DNA of 64,000 bases from Amaurobius ferox. Lineage: Eukaryota > Arthropoda > Arachnida > Araneae > Amaurobiidae. Within the stretch, counting starts at the first letter, position 1; every line of letters starts with the position of its first letter. Positions 11,340 through 23,061 of the stretch are shown piece by piece. The stretch lies in contig OX578152.1 of assembly GCA_951213105.1 (NCBI GenBank), positions 98,988,068 to 99,052,067 on the forward strand, read 5' to 3'. A program made the position numbers and the translations under genes. A model generated the notes under the pieces. The model ran no database searches, had not been told where the DNA came from, and worked only from the letters and a program-made list of their open reading frames with translations.

Positions 11340-12100
11340 AAAATTCATAAAGGAGCCTTCATAGAGTGGTAAACGGTGTGTATACTTTATTTGAAATGGA
11401 ACTATTAAGAATTATTATTCTCTTTTGCATATTTATTTCGTACAGTTATATATAAGAATTTTCGGAAAAACCGGAAGTGATATCTCTACAACCGGCAGTA
11501 AAAATCCTTAAAGAACCCCCACCCCACTCACCTCCAATATAATTCGGTGCTGAATCCATGTCAGTCATCATTAAACTCGATTTACAATCATCCTGAGAAA
11601 TAGGTGTTGCAAGGAAATTGTAAGGTTTTTTTATCGGAAGTGACATCTGTAAAACCGGATATGGACATCCTTAACGAGTTGCGCGCCCCTCATCCCCCAC
11701 ACACCTGAATTTGGTGTTGGATCCATATCAGTCATCATCTAAGCTCTATCAATAACCAATCTATTGTAAATAAAATTGAAAATCTGTCTGTCTGTCTCAG
11801 TTTGTCTCATCATCACGGGAAAACGGCTGAACCGTGTTTCATGAAATTTTGTAGGTTACCTTGGAATAGCTCCACTTAAAATTTAGTACATGTTTCGAGT
11901 TTCTAGAGTTTTCGAGTTCTAGTTTTTAGAACCGGAACTTCTTAGTAAATTTTTCTACTGCCTTAGGAACCTCAATGCTGAATCCATATCAGTTATCATC
12001 CAAGGTCTATCCATAGTCGATTCTGAGATATAGGTGTTTCAAGGAAATAGAAATTTCTTAATCGGAAGTGGAAATCCTTAGTGATTCCCTTTTACATTAA
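11340..12100. repeat. G-family repeat, ~180-bp sub-units
   Basis: Three to four degenerate direct units, each with ACCGGAAGTG, AAATCCTTA, a CCCCC-rich patch, TTCGGTGCTGAATCCATATC, AGTCATCATC and GAGAAATAGGTGTT. A related stretch is at 38975-39350. No coding content. Confidence 0.6.
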
Positions 12101-12239
12101 AACATGGTCAAAAATATCTGTAGGGGAGCATAACTTCCAAATCCACTTGAAATCAATCAAACAAAAAAGAACTTTACTTCCAGATAAAAGTGTTATTAGT
12201 TACAACATATAATATGCTTTTTGTGATATTCGCGGACGC

Positions 12240-13590
12240 ACTGAGGGCTTGTCAGGTACTTTGAGAACCATTGCAACATGTTAAACGACATTTCTAAAAA
12301 GTCTGTAATATAAAATCTTAAAACTTACGGAACTTCAAGGCAAACATTTGTAAGGCTAGAAAGTCAACGTATTCATAAAGATTTACATTTTAAAGTCAAC
12401 TTTTTGATAAGAATTTTCGAATTTTTAATATGAAATTCTACTTAAACAGTTTTAAAATTCGAAATGGAGATTTTTCAAAATTTTAAAGATTAAGGAACAT
12501 TTTACTAATAATACTGTAAATTTTAAAGGGAACTGTAAAGTAAAGTGTTCTAACATAGTAAACAAAACTTCTACGTAAAGATTTTAAATATGAAATGAAA
12601 CTTTTGTGAAGAACTTACAGGAACTTACAGATAAAAATTTAAAAGAACTTGCCAGAGTCCACTTCGATCATAAGAACGTGCATTTTCGTCCCAGTAGCTC
12701 AACGGTAGAGCGTCAGCTGGCCAGTTCGGAAATCCAGGGTTCGAATCCCGGTTCGGGTAGCAAGGTTCTTTACAAACTTACATATAAAAAACTGTAAGGC
12801 TACAGTGGGAACTTATTACTAAAGATTTAATTTTTAAAAATGGCTACCTGATTAAAAAAAATCTTTGTAATGAAATTTCGAAGGATAAATCTACTTAAAA
12901 AAGGTAAAGTTTAGGCTTTAAAACTTTAAAGAAAGAAATTATAAAATTTAAATACACTTCAAGGTAAAAAATTATAATAATTTTGATTTAATACGCCGTA
13001 ACACATTAAATGAAACTTCTAAAAGATATCTTAAATATTAAAGGAAATATTTTTGTGAAGAATTAAAACTTAAAGGAACTTTTAGGTAAAGGGTTACAGT
13101 TATAAATGAAACATCCATAAAAGAAAGATTTGATTTTAATGTGAACATCTTGATAAAAATCTATGAAATTTTAAAGGGAATTGCGGTTGAATCTTTAAGT
13201 AAACTTTTACGTTAAAGATCAACAATTTTTAAGAAAAACACAGTAAATGTTTTATAATTTTAAAAAGAACTTCAATGTAAAATGCTGTGACATATTAAAC
13301 AAAACTTCTACACAGAAGTACTAAAATATTAAATAAATTTAAAAAAAAACCTCTAAAAATTAAAGTCACTTATAGTAAAAGTTATAAAACTATAGAGAAA
13401 AATAATTTATAAATATTTTTCACTTCTACTTAAAAATCTTTGCAATTTCAAAGGAAACTTTCACGTAAAAGTTCTATAAATTAAAAAACCAAAAAAATTT
13501 TAAGATAAAAAGTTATAAAGTCTTAAAATAAACTTCTTAGCGAAAGTTCTAAAATTCTATAGGGGACTTCTAGGTTAACAGTTCAGAACT
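12240..13590. repeat. Degenerate tandem repeat, AT-rich
   Basis: A long series of loosely repeated phrases such as AAACAAAACTTCTACGTAAA, TTTTAAAGGGAACT and GTAAAAAGTTATAAA, spaced roughly 60-75 bp. It looks like an old satellite-like block into which the tRNA-like sequence at 12688-12760 is set. The exact unit and copy number need a dot plot. Confidence 0.45.
12688..12760 (+). tRNA. tRNA-like sequence, probably a pseudogene
   Basis: 73 nt with tRNA landmarks: TAGCTCAACGGTAGAGC (D arm and A box) and GGTTCGAATCC (T arm and B box). The D stem GCTC/GAGC is perfect. The acceptor has one mismatch and several wobbles, the T stem one mismatch, and the anticodon stem is poor; the loop TGGCCAG lacks U33. 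I take it for a tRNA-derived pseudogene or SINE head rather than a working tRNA. Confidence 0.45.
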
Positions 13591-13599
13591 CTTTCAACA

Positions 13600-14415
13600 G
13601 GACATTGGAATAGGGGAGCAGCGAGGGCGACATGCCCCTTATAAATCCACATGTGGGGCAAATAACACATTTCACTCCGCCAGAAATTACGATATAAATT
13701 ATATATAAAGAATGAAAGCTTAAACAAGAGTTTTTATTTATTTTTCTGTATTTCAAAGACAAGGAACTTTCTCGAAGAGGCCCCGTTAGTGAGGTATGAG
13801 TTTCCACAAATACATCGACGGACCAAAATGGGACACTAAATTCATTAAGATAAGACTAAATAGCACTTCACTGGATAAGTATGTTAGCAAGAAGGTTACC
13901 CAGAACGACTGTAACTCACGCTAAGAGGATCACGAAAATTTTAAACTCTTTTCTGCCCCATCTCCCTGATCATTCATAGGGTTCAATGCGCTTTCACTCA
14001 ACTTTTTTTTTTTTTTTTTATAACTTTACACGCAACCGTAACTGTCTCCGATTTCGTGTCATCTCTTTGACTTATTCGACCGCGGCTTTGCCGGATGCTG
14101 CCAAATACAATGTAATCCGCGTTCGTAAAAAGCGACGTTAAGATTTAGAAGTATCAATAAAAGTGACAGAGAGAGAGGTTTGTTGTAAGGCTTCTCAGTT
14201 ATTTCGATTGTGATTGATTAAAAAAGAAAGCAGAAAAAAAGACGGAGTAATATTGATGAGTATTTAAAAAATTTGACAGTAAGATTATAAAGAGCTGTGG
14301 AGTATTTGACTTATTCTGAGCTGCATAGGCGCCCATAGGGAATTGCAAGAGGTTGAATTTTAACCTTTCCTGATGTACATTCAAGATTACAATGGTACTA
14401 AGTTAGTTTATTTCT
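13600..14415. other. No gene seen
   Basis: Mixed AT-rich sequence with a T15 run near 14005-14020. No coding, RNA or clear repeat signature. An element-like edge (GCGCCCATAGGG) appears at about 14330 and matches the ends at 15340 and 19400/20262. Confidence 0.4.
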
Positions 14416-14419
14416 TCGA

Positions 14420-14668
14420 CACAGACCGCCCGACCTACACGAAGGTGTAAGGTATCTGTTTGGACGGCGGGAAGTACCACCCAATTTAGATCGGAACCCA
14501 GTGGGGGTAGCATCCATAGGGATACTACCCCTTCTCCCCTCTCCTACTACCAAATATATTTAACTTGCCCCTACACAGCGTGAATACGGGGACAGTTTGG
14601 GCAAAGCCGGAATCAATCTCGGTCATCCGAGTGCAATTCCCGCGCACTAACCACTGGGCTGCCCCACT
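14420..14668 (-). mobile_element. SINE1 copy (minus)
   Basis: Reverse complement of SINE1: head ending at GTGGTTAGTGCGCGGG, body, and tail domain GTCGGGCGGTCTGTG. It is divergent from the 10850 copy, so older. Confidence 0.8.
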
Positions 14669-14689
14669 CCTGCTGTGTCAACTCATGTC

Positions 14690-15010
14690 GAAAGTCAATA
14701 AATCATAACTCGAAAATCCCTTCGACTTAAACGGACTAGGGAGCAAGAATCGGTGGAACCGTTCACCGGGCTGGGCGATGACTTCCCGTCAAGTCAAAAG
14801 CCCAGTCGCCGACGGGTCTGGAAACAGGCCATAAAGGGCCTGATCCTCTCCGCCACCTGGAAGCGCCTGCTTCAAGGACCAATTCACGTTAGCAGCTGGC
14901 CAATCTACAGATTTTCCCCACAGGAAAGGAGGATCAGACAAGGAACTAGATCAAACTAGGAGGATCAGCCTAGGGAGAACTAGGGAGGATCAGACAAGGA
15001 TCATACAGGG
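14690..15010 (+). other. GC-richer block of unknown origin
   Basis: Noticeably more GC than its surroundings. A 68-codon frame from 14753 (MEPFTGLGDDFPSSQKPSRR at the start) has no family motif I recognise. It ends in short direct repeats of AGGAGGATCAG. It lies between two SINE1 copies and could be a captured piece of another gene or repeat; I assign no function. Confidence 0.3.
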
Positions 15011-15044
15011 GTATGAGAAAGTCAAGTTCCATACACCGCCATCT

Positions 15045-15254
15045 TGTGATAGGCCTCCTGTGGGGTAAGGCATCCACAGGAACCGTACCCTCCTTCCATT
15101 ACCACCAACCTCTCGGAAGGATTTACGGACCCACATGGTTAACGTGATCGTACCCCGCGTGAACACGGCGACAGTTTGGGCAGAGGTGGGAATCGAACTC
15201 GGGTCGTCCGAGTGAAATCCCCGCGCGCTAACCATTGGGCTGTCGCGCCCCTGC
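15045..15254 (-). mobile_element. SINE1 copy (minus), 3' end missing
   Basis: Head at 15254 (GGGGCGCGACAGCCCAATGG), B box GAGTTCGATTCC, body to about 15045; the 3' hairpin domain and (CAA)n tail are absent. Its right flank (15256-15345) matches the right flank of the 19.5-20.2 kb composite. Confidence 0.75.
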
Positions 15255-15760
15255 ACTAAACTAGTTGATGTTATGCACCCTGTTCATAAGTTTGCCCCAA
15301 TGATGTCAGTGGCTTGCTCCCCCCCTAGAATAAGTTTTATGGGCGCCCATGCTTAGCCGCTGAAAACAATCATCAGAGCTGGGTTCGAACACATTTCGTG
15401 AACTGATTTCGCACTTATTATACAGCACCGAATACCAGGCTTTGTAAGGACCTTGGCGTTTATTTATACTTTAACATAGAACAAACGAAGAGATATATAC
15501 AGATAGTTTTACAGGCGAATTTTTTTTAGAAACAAACAGAGCGAGTAATAAACTTGCCGACAAATAAAAGCCAAGAAAAATGGAATAAATACAGAAATGA
15601 ACAATAAGTCTGTTAGAAATAAATGCATGTTGTGTCATTATGTGATATGTTATACAGTGAGAAATCTTATTTATTTATTTTATGTAATTTTGTTTTTCTA
15701 AATGACTTTGTTAGTTAACTCAGTAGAGATTATTTATATATACACCCCTATTTTGAAATG

Positions 15761-15883
15761 AGAAAGACAGAGAGGGAGAGAGAGAGAGAGAGAGGGAGAG
15801 AGAGACAGAGAGGGAGAGAGAGACAGAGAGGGAGAGAGAGACAGAGAGGGAGAGAGAGAGAGAGAGACAGAGAGAGAGACGGA
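15761..15883. repeat. GA-rich minisatellite
   Basis: Tandem GAGAGGGAGAGAGAGACA units of about 20 bp. The serine/leucine reading frame on the other strand is an artefact of this repeat. Confidence 0.85.
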
Positions 15884-16301
15884 CCTCTGCTTACGGGACA
15901 TTGAAATGAAAATTATCGAATCCTTAATTAAATTGACAGACATTCATAAATATTGACATAAAAAGGAGTAGTATTTTCACAGTTTTTCGTAATTAAAAAT
16001 CTGTAGAAAAAAAACAAAAACTATCGACTTTTTGAAAAATCAAACTTATAGAGTACACAGTCTATTTATCTGGCTCCGATTTTTAAAACAATCAAGAGCC
16101 TAACTTGATTTTTGAATTAGAAAACACATTTTTCCGAAAAAGAGGTTTTGAAAATATTTAAAAATCTATTGAATTTTTTGAAAATTTTGTACACATTCCT
16201 GGATTGATAGCTACATTAAAAAAATAATAAGAATAAAAAAATATTAAAATACTTGTAAAAATATATTTTTTACAAGTAGGGGCTTTAGAATAGGTGGGAA
16301 C

Positions 16302-16465
16302 AGACATACATATTGACACTAACATATTAACAATTACACTAACATACATATTAACATATTAACAATAACACTAACATACATAGTAACATATTAATAATAA
16401 CACTAACATACAAATTAACATATTATTAATGATAACACTAACATACATATTCACACTAACAACGT
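16302..16465. repeat. ~40-bp minisatellite
   Basis: About four units of CACTAACATACATATTAACA plus ATTAATAATAA. Confidence 0.75.
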
Positions 16466-17506
16466 TTTAATAGGGTAGATTCATTCTCTAATGTATTCAT
16501 TGTCTTCTCCCTTGGATGAGAACCTCTTGTTTCACTTTTGGTGTGTTTTTGTCTGATTAATGTTTTAACTTTACGGTGTTGTGATGTCCTTTCCTGACCA
16601 TACAATTTGCAGCCTTAAGTCTTCCGGTAGACCGTATGGTTTAAGTCGTGAAGTCCTATCCATGAAAGTTGACATGCAGGTAACGCATTTTGATGTTCAG
16701 GCTGAAAGGCACACTGAATTTGGCTGCCTTCATGTAGAGAATTGAAAATTGTCAGGTCCACAGCAGCCACAATGTCGCCATTACAATTATCGGCTATTTA
16801 TGCTAAAGCACACACAAAAATTGCAAATCCTTCTTGGATGTTATTATCTGCAGTGAGCATCATCCTTGTTTCTTATCTTTTAATGCTCTTACTGGTCTAA
16901 AATGTGTTTATACCTCCTAAATGGGGGGGCTATACTTTCTCGTAAACGATTGACATAACATCATAATCTATTTAAAACGATAAAAATATCAATAAAAATT
17001 TAAATAAAACGTCTTTATCAAATCAACCGTTAAATAGGACTACCGGTAAATTCCTCACATCCAAAGAAAAAACGTCAAATGTGTGTCATCTTTGATGCGC
17101 CATTTGAGACAGAGCAAATATTCAAAATTACAACAATATCGTCCATGTTAAAGTGTTCCTCGGCTCATTACCTCTCATAATTGAAACTGGGGACGCTCAG
17201 ATAGTCCTGAAAGTCATTTATTTTATTGTTAAACCATCATTTGCAGTTTCAAGGTTAGGTAAGTTAAAAGATTTCGGCTGCTCCGTTGTGCCCCCAGGTT
17301 TAAAAAAAAAAAAAAGCTTGGTTGAACATCACAAAAGCAGGTCGTAGCGTATAATTAACTGCTATCATCCACTGAGATATACTTAACAATCTTAAAATTT
17401 TCTTTTAGGGTTGGAACTTTGCTTATTTTCACTGTAAAATAGAGAGCGGAATGAAGAAATGCGATGGTAGCATGGATTACGGCCTTGATGCATTTATTAT
17501 TTTCCT
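16466..17506. other. No gene seen
   Basis: Average-complexity AT-rich DNA without a recognisable exon, RNA or repeat. Confidence 0.4.
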
Positions 17507-18325
17507 TACAATTACAATAGATGGTAATGTATTGGGGCTGTATTGGAATCATGTCGAAAACCGCAACTCGAGTTTTCGACGGATATACACATTTTGGGAC
17601 GTCTAGAATAGGAAAACATATTTTTAGAGTGACGCCAGATACGTGTGTGTGTGTGTGTCTGTCTGCCCAATATATGCATCCACTCTAACTAAAAAACTAA
17701 TGGACCAAATTTCATATAAGTTTATAGGTAAGTCACATGTGGGTGACCCTGGTGCTGATTAGATTTTTGTACGATTGTACGGAGATAAAAATAACGTTTT
17801 CTCTTTTTTTTTGGCGAAATGGCCGCAAAAATCAATCGTATGTATCCACCCTAGATAAAATACTAATCGACTAAATTTCCAAAAATGATGTAAATAAGTC
17901 AATTATAATGGTGCTGATTAGATTTTGGTACGATTCGGAAAAAAATAATCTGCCTTCTTTTGCAAAATGGCTCGCAAAAATCGTTGAAATCTAAAAAAAA
18001 AGTTTAAGTATGCTAAAATGTAGCAATTAAATCCTTCTTTTATACGTAATTTTCGACAATGAAAAGACTAAGACCAACTCCATTACTCTAGGTTTAGCCA
18101 TTTTCGAGATATTTTAGTTTTTTTCGCATTTTTTCTATGCCGCCTTTGAAAATGTGTCCAGTTACCAAATGAAAACAAAAATTGAACTCAAAATGCAAAT
18201 TCAGTGTAATTTCAAATAAATATGCATGTTATTTTGTACAATTAAACTCAATTTAATGAATTCTTGAAGAAATAAAAAGAAAATTAAATTGCGTCTCTAG
18301 GGAAAATCACATGCTGCTCACATCA
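17507..18325 (-). mobile_element. B-family element (minus)
   Basis: Hairpin remnant ATGGTAATGTATTGGGG at the left, AACTCGAGTTTTCGACGG, GTGTGT run, repeated TCCACTCTAACTAAAA/AATGGCC blocks, ending at CACATCA near 18325. It keeps the site (about 18260) that corresponds to the palindrome's insertion point in another B copy, so it serves as an empty-site reference. Confidence 0.75.
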
Positions 18326-19390
18326 TTTTAGTTTAAAGTGGAAGGGACATTGTAAAGTATTTTCAACTTCCATGAAGGAGTTGAATATCTTGATTGATCA
18401 TATAATTTGCATTTGATTCTATTATGCCATTACTAAGTTTATTGTATTATGTCATTCAGATTCTATTATTTCGTTTCTATATCGTTTAAGGTATAAACGA
18501 TCTCATTGATAACCTATAATGTATAAATAAACTACTGTAATGGGCGAGGAAATTCAAAATTGAGTTTTCGAAAGTTTTTCATACTTTGGGCAGCAAACAG
18601 GAATCAAAAATATTTTTGCAGGAGGTTTATGTGCGTATGCCCTTCTGTCTACGCTTAGGTTTATATCCAAATTAACTTTCAAATTATTCAATGCATTCGA
18701 AGAATTTGAATCAATAAATTGAACTGTCGACTCATTCTGCGAACTTGAATAGTGCAAGATAAAAATTGGACGGTCAATAATTTGACTATAACTGACTAAT
18801 AATTGATCTTATTGCTATGCCCTCCTGCTAGGTTTCTTAGCGGAATGGTGGATATACAACGCAGCTTTGTTTGGCTTGCAGATACAGATTAAGTATAGCT
18901 AGTTCTTAGTAGCTAGTTGATTATTTCTGTTGGAAATGTCTGTATTTTTAGGTTACTCTTAAAAATTATTGTTCATTCTTCCCTTGGATACAATTTTCGC
19001 TGTGATTTTAATTTAGTATTTAGTCCTGTTTAAAAACATTCTTCGAAAAAATGACGGAACAGTAGTGGCGGATTTGCAGCAGTTCTTTGTTAGGCCTAAG
19101 CGTGAAGTGTACAGGACTTTTCGGTGAATACATGTAAAGACCATTATTGGTTTGTTCAATAAACCGCATTGTGTACACTAAATTTTTATGAATCAAAACT
19201 TGAATGGTCAATTTGTTGGGTCAGTTTCTTGCATCGTGTAAAATGGGACTTCATATCACAATCACGATTACTGGTGAAGCGTCAGGGGAAACAAGGTAGA
19301 TAGTGTCCATCCAAACACTTTACGACCAAGTAACTTATATTTTATTTCAAAATAAATGTTTAAAATACTTTCTTTGTAAATAAACGGAGG
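18326..19390. other. No gene seen
   Basis: AT-rich with no recognisable exon, RNA or clear repeat. Confidence 0.4.
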
Positions 19391-19494
19391 GAGATGCAGA
19401 TAGGGGCTCCCATAGGAGAAGTCAAGAGGGTTCACTTCCCCTCCCCCTGGATATTCAAGGTGACAAAGGTGGTCGTCAAGCTAGTCGATGTTGT

Positions 19495-19748
19495 TGTTGA
19501 GACCCAGACCGTCCGACCTACCAGAAAGATGTAAGGTAACTGTTTGGACGGCCGGGAAGTGCCACCCAATTTGGACCGGAACCCAGTGGGGGAGGCATCC
19601 ACAGGGACCGTACCCTCCTTCCCCTACCACCAACCTCTCGGAAGAACTTACGGACCCACATGTTTAACGTGATCGTACTCCGCATGAACAAGCGGGAGTT
19701 GTGGCAGAGTGCAAATCCAGCGCGCAAACCACCGGGCTTCCGCGCCCG
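19495..19748 (-). mobile_element. SINE1 part of a 5S-SINE composite
   Basis: Minus-strand SINE1 with tail (GTT)n at 19490-19498 and 3' domain AGGTCGGACGGTCTGGG. Its head is joined, with only a CTTTC spacer, to the 3' end of a 5S rRNA sequence in the same orientation. The pair is flanked as one unit by AGCTAGTCGATGTTGT (19479-19494 and 20176-20191). Confidence 0.8.
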
Positions 19749-19755
19749 AAAGGTG

Positions 19756-20174
19756 CCAACAGCATGCGGTGTTCCCAGGTGGTCACCCACCCAAGTACTA
19801 ACCGCGCCCGATGCTGCTTGACTTCGGTGATCTAATGAGAACCGGTGTTTTCAGCACGATACGGCCGTTAGGGCGCGGTAGCCCATTGGTTAGCGCGCTG
19901 GAGTTGCACTCGGTTGGCCCGGGTTCGATTCCAGCCACTGCCAAAACTGCCGCCGTGTTCATGCGGAGTACGATCACGTTAAACATGTGGGTCCGAAAGT
20001 CCCTCCAAGAGGTTGGTGGTAGGGGAAGGAGGGTACGGTCCCTGTGGATGCCTCCCCCACTGGGTTCCGGTCTAAATTGGGTGGCACTTCCCGACCGTCC
20101 AAGCAGTTACCTTACACCTTTCTGGTAGGTCAGACGGTCTGGGTTTCAACAACAACAACGATACGGCCGTTGGC
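19756..20174 (-). pseudogene. 5S rRNA sequence interrupted by a SINE1
   Basis: On the minus strand the sequence starts GCCAACGGCCGTATCG (20174 leftward), is interrupted by a SINE1 (19870-20157), and continues TGCTGAAAACACCGGTTCTC to TTAGTACTTGGGTGGGTGAC and CATGCTGTTGGC, ending near 19756. Without the insertion it is about 117 nt, close to the normal 5S length, and it keeps the internal Pol III control region. No T-run terminator follows; instead a SINE1 is fused to its 3' end. I read it as a retroposed 5S head, not a working 5S gene. Confidence 0.85.
19870..20157 (+). mobile_element. SINE1 inserted in the 5S sequence
   Basis: Full SINE1 (GGGCGCGGTAGCCCATTGG head, GGTTCGATTCC B box, (CAA)n tail) with the exact 14-bp duplication ACGATACGGCCGTT at 19856-19869 and 20158-20171. 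It inserted after the 5S-SINE composite had landed. Confidence 0.9.
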
Positions 20175-20191
20175 TAGCTAGTCGATGTTGT

Positions 20192-20875
20192 ACATCTTAT
20201 CCTTAATTTTGCCCCACTGACGTCAGTGGTGTGCCCCCTCCTGGGGAAAGTTCTATGGGCACCCATGGATACAGACCCTCAAGTTCTGATGTACTGCTCA
20301 GGAAAGACGTACCTCAAAGTGTACTCGAGGGATGATATTGCATTGGAAATGAAACTAAAAGAAAATGTGCGAGAATTTGTAGCATTTAAGTTCTGTACAG
20401 GGCCGGATAAACATGTCTAAGCTGCGGGATTTTTTTTAAGAGTAAAGATCCCTTTTGTCCCTCTACGGCAAGATTCAGTTTGTTTGTTTCAGCGAACATT
20501 ATTTATTACAATAAACATAATAAATTTATTTATTACAATAAACACAATAGCATTTATTGCCTGATGATGGCACTGAAGAGTCATTTTTAGAAGTTAATGT
20601 CAAATTTTATTTAGGGAGTCGCTAAATTTCTGGAGTTTTGACATTTTTGATACGTTTGGGATTTTTTTATGTGAATCATTAAATTAAACTTTTAACAGGT
20701 GCAAAAGCAAATCTTGTTGAGAGGTTAATTTTGCTTATTTTCTTACTTCCTTTTCTTGATTTTTATATTTAGTTAAAATAGCGTTTTCCGTGAATTGTAT
20801 TTTCCCGCATATAACGTTTCCAAATCGGTACCATAGAGAAAAGCGAAACCGGAGTTCAACTGCAATAACAAACAA
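20192..20875. other. No gene seen; flank repeat at 20192-20275
   Basis: The first 85 bp (TTTGCCCCACTGACGTCAGT and CTATGGGCACCCATG) matches 15260-15350 and seems to be the right end of a small host repeat for SINE1. The rest is AT-rich; the open frame at 20226-20420 has no recognisable motif. Confidence 0.4.
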
Positions 20876-22383
20876 TCTGATGCGGGCAGCACATGACTTT
20901 CCCTACAGACTCAAATCCATTTTTACTTTGTTTCTTTAATAATTCATCAAGGGGACGGTGGACGTTGAAATGAGCAAAAATCGATAAAAAAAAGTTTTAA
21001 TATATAACATTATTTTACACATTTAGCATTTGCTTACGGGCGGGCAGCAGGTGCAATGTTTCTGTAGGCGATTTCCATGGACGCCAATGCCTGCAAAGGG
21101 GGTTCGAACTGTTTGGGATAGGGTATGTCAAATACCTGTCTTTTTGGGAGGTTCTTCGCTTGGGATGGACGCTGTCCCACTCGTAAGCAAAAGGTTGAAT
21201 GCATTTTTTTCGAAACGGAATTTTGAAAGGTTTTACATTTTTAAAATGCTCCATGCGTCTTAATTTTTGTCTGAGATGCATGAAATTTGGCAAGAAGACA
21301 TCTCTCATGCTTTTTAATGAAACTGGGTATGCATTTTATAATTGGATTTTATTAAGCTAAATAAAAGTAAATAAGAACCTAATTAAATGATGAAAATTAA
21401 GTTTTAATGCAGAAAAATATTTTTTAAAAATGAACTTTCTAAGGGATTTAAAAATGAATACCCAAATTGGTTCATAATATGTTTTTGAGTGATTATAATG
21501 TAAAATTAATGAAAAATGTAAACAAATGGCACGCAAGGAATATTTTCAAATTTTCGTTAAAAAAATTTAAATTAAAAAAAAAAAAAATACAAAATTATAA
21601 CAAAATTGAAAAAAAATTTAATGGTATTGTATATATTAATGTTAAGAGGAATATTTATACAAATTTTCACGTTTCGAAGTCAATAAATAAATAAAAAAAA
21701 TTCAACGTCCACCGTCCCCTTAAATAGAGTTTAATTGCATAAAATAATACGCATAATTATTTGAAATGACACTGAATTTGCACTTTTAATTTAATTTTCG
21801 TTTTCATTTGGTAAAGAGACGTATTTTCAAAGGCGACGAAGTAAAAATGCGAAAAAACTAAAATTTCTCGAGAACGGCTAGTTCTAGAGTAATGGGGTTT
21901 GTATTTTTTTTTTCTTATAAAAATATTAAAAATTTCTTATATAATATTATATTAAAAATTTATTTTATATTAAAAATTTTTATATAACAAGCATGTAATG
22001 TCAACAAGCATTGGAGCATACGTAATCTTTTATTTTAGATTTTGACGATTTTTGTAGGCCATTTCGAAAAATAAATAAATAACATATATAATAAAATAAA
22101 CCATAAAAAAGGCAGGTTCTTTTTCTCAAAATCGTACCAAAATCTAATTGGCACCAGGGTCACCTACAAGCAGTTATCTATAAAATTATATGGAATTTGG
22201 CCAATTAGTTTTTGAGTTAGAGTGGATACATACATTGCACAGACACAGACGTCACGCTAAAAATACTTTCATTAGGTTCTAGAAGTCCCAAAACGTGTAG
22301 ATCCATCAAAAACTCAAGTTGCGGATTTCGACACGATTCTAATACTTTAAAAATACATTATTACCATGTATTGCAGGGAAAGT
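20876..22383 (+). mobile_element. B-family element split by a D element
   Basis: Starts TCTGATGCGGGCAGCACATG and ends ATTGCAGGGAAAGT at 22383. The B sequence breaks at 20946 and resumes at 21724, with a D element between. Confidence 0.75.
20951..21719. mobile_element. D-family TIR element, copy 2 (carries E)
   Basis: Perfect 19-bp inverted ends GGGGACGGTGGACGTTGAA / TTCAACGTCCACCGTCCCC, flanked by TCAA (20947-20950) and TTAA (21720-21723). Comparison with the intact B copy at 17507-18325 (CATTAAATTG) supports TTAA targeting. An internally deleted E (21022-21198) sits at the same place as in D copy 1. No transposase. Confidence 0.75.
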
Positions 22384-23061
22384 AAAAATTGAAAATTGCC
22401 ATTAATTTATTTTCATTGTAGTTCAGTTACTACATTTTATTTTATTTACAACCTCGTTAAAATATGCTGCATCGAAATTTTTTTTTATTTGCTAATTTTG
22501 AACCCTGGTTTTATGTCTCCCCGAATTATTTTTAGATCTCAAAAAGCAAACCTATATTTACCACCCATATATAGTATACACATCCTCAACTCACGTACGA
22601 TCAGAATCTCAAACACACGAGCACAATCATCTGAACAAAAGACAAACAAAAAGAAAAGAAAAGAAAAAGAGGGAGAATGAAAGAACAGGATCACTATTAT
22701 AATTTTCACCGGCAGGGGGAGTAATTAGTATATACCACAGAGATAAAAGGATTTGGCTCTTGAAGCGTAGCGCTATCCGGTCTGAGGGTATTTGTTTCGC
22801 GGAGGCTTTCTCATTTCTTTTGTGCGTGTTGGGATGTTATTCGCAATAATTGACTTTCAGTTCTAAACAGAGACGGGTGAGAATTTTAGATCTATAAGAT
22901 ATATGCAATGAATCTTACAGACGTGGTATTGGGATTCAGATCGGTTTCTCTAAAGTTTTGCAATCTGATCGTTCTTTTAGCTTATTAATAGTTTTCCCTG
23001 TTTGAGATTAACATAACTAAAGTTAACTCAACTCGATTTTGTCATACCAGAATTCCTTTTT
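22384..23061. other. No gene seen
   Basis: AT-rich; nothing recognised. Confidence 0.4.

Noticed and set aside
12688..12760. Functional tRNA-Gly (GCC)
   Set aside because: The anticodon stem does not pair well, the loop lacks U33, and the acceptor has a mismatch.
15734..15943. Serine/leucine-rich frame
   Set aside because: Translation of the GA minisatellite; no start context or exon structure.
19811..20128. 105-codon frame
   Set aside because: It crosses the 5S sequence and SINE1; noncoding RNA sequences explain it fully.
20226..20420. 64-codon frame as an exon
   Set aside because: No recognisable motif, and it begins inside a repeat flank also found at 15260-15350.
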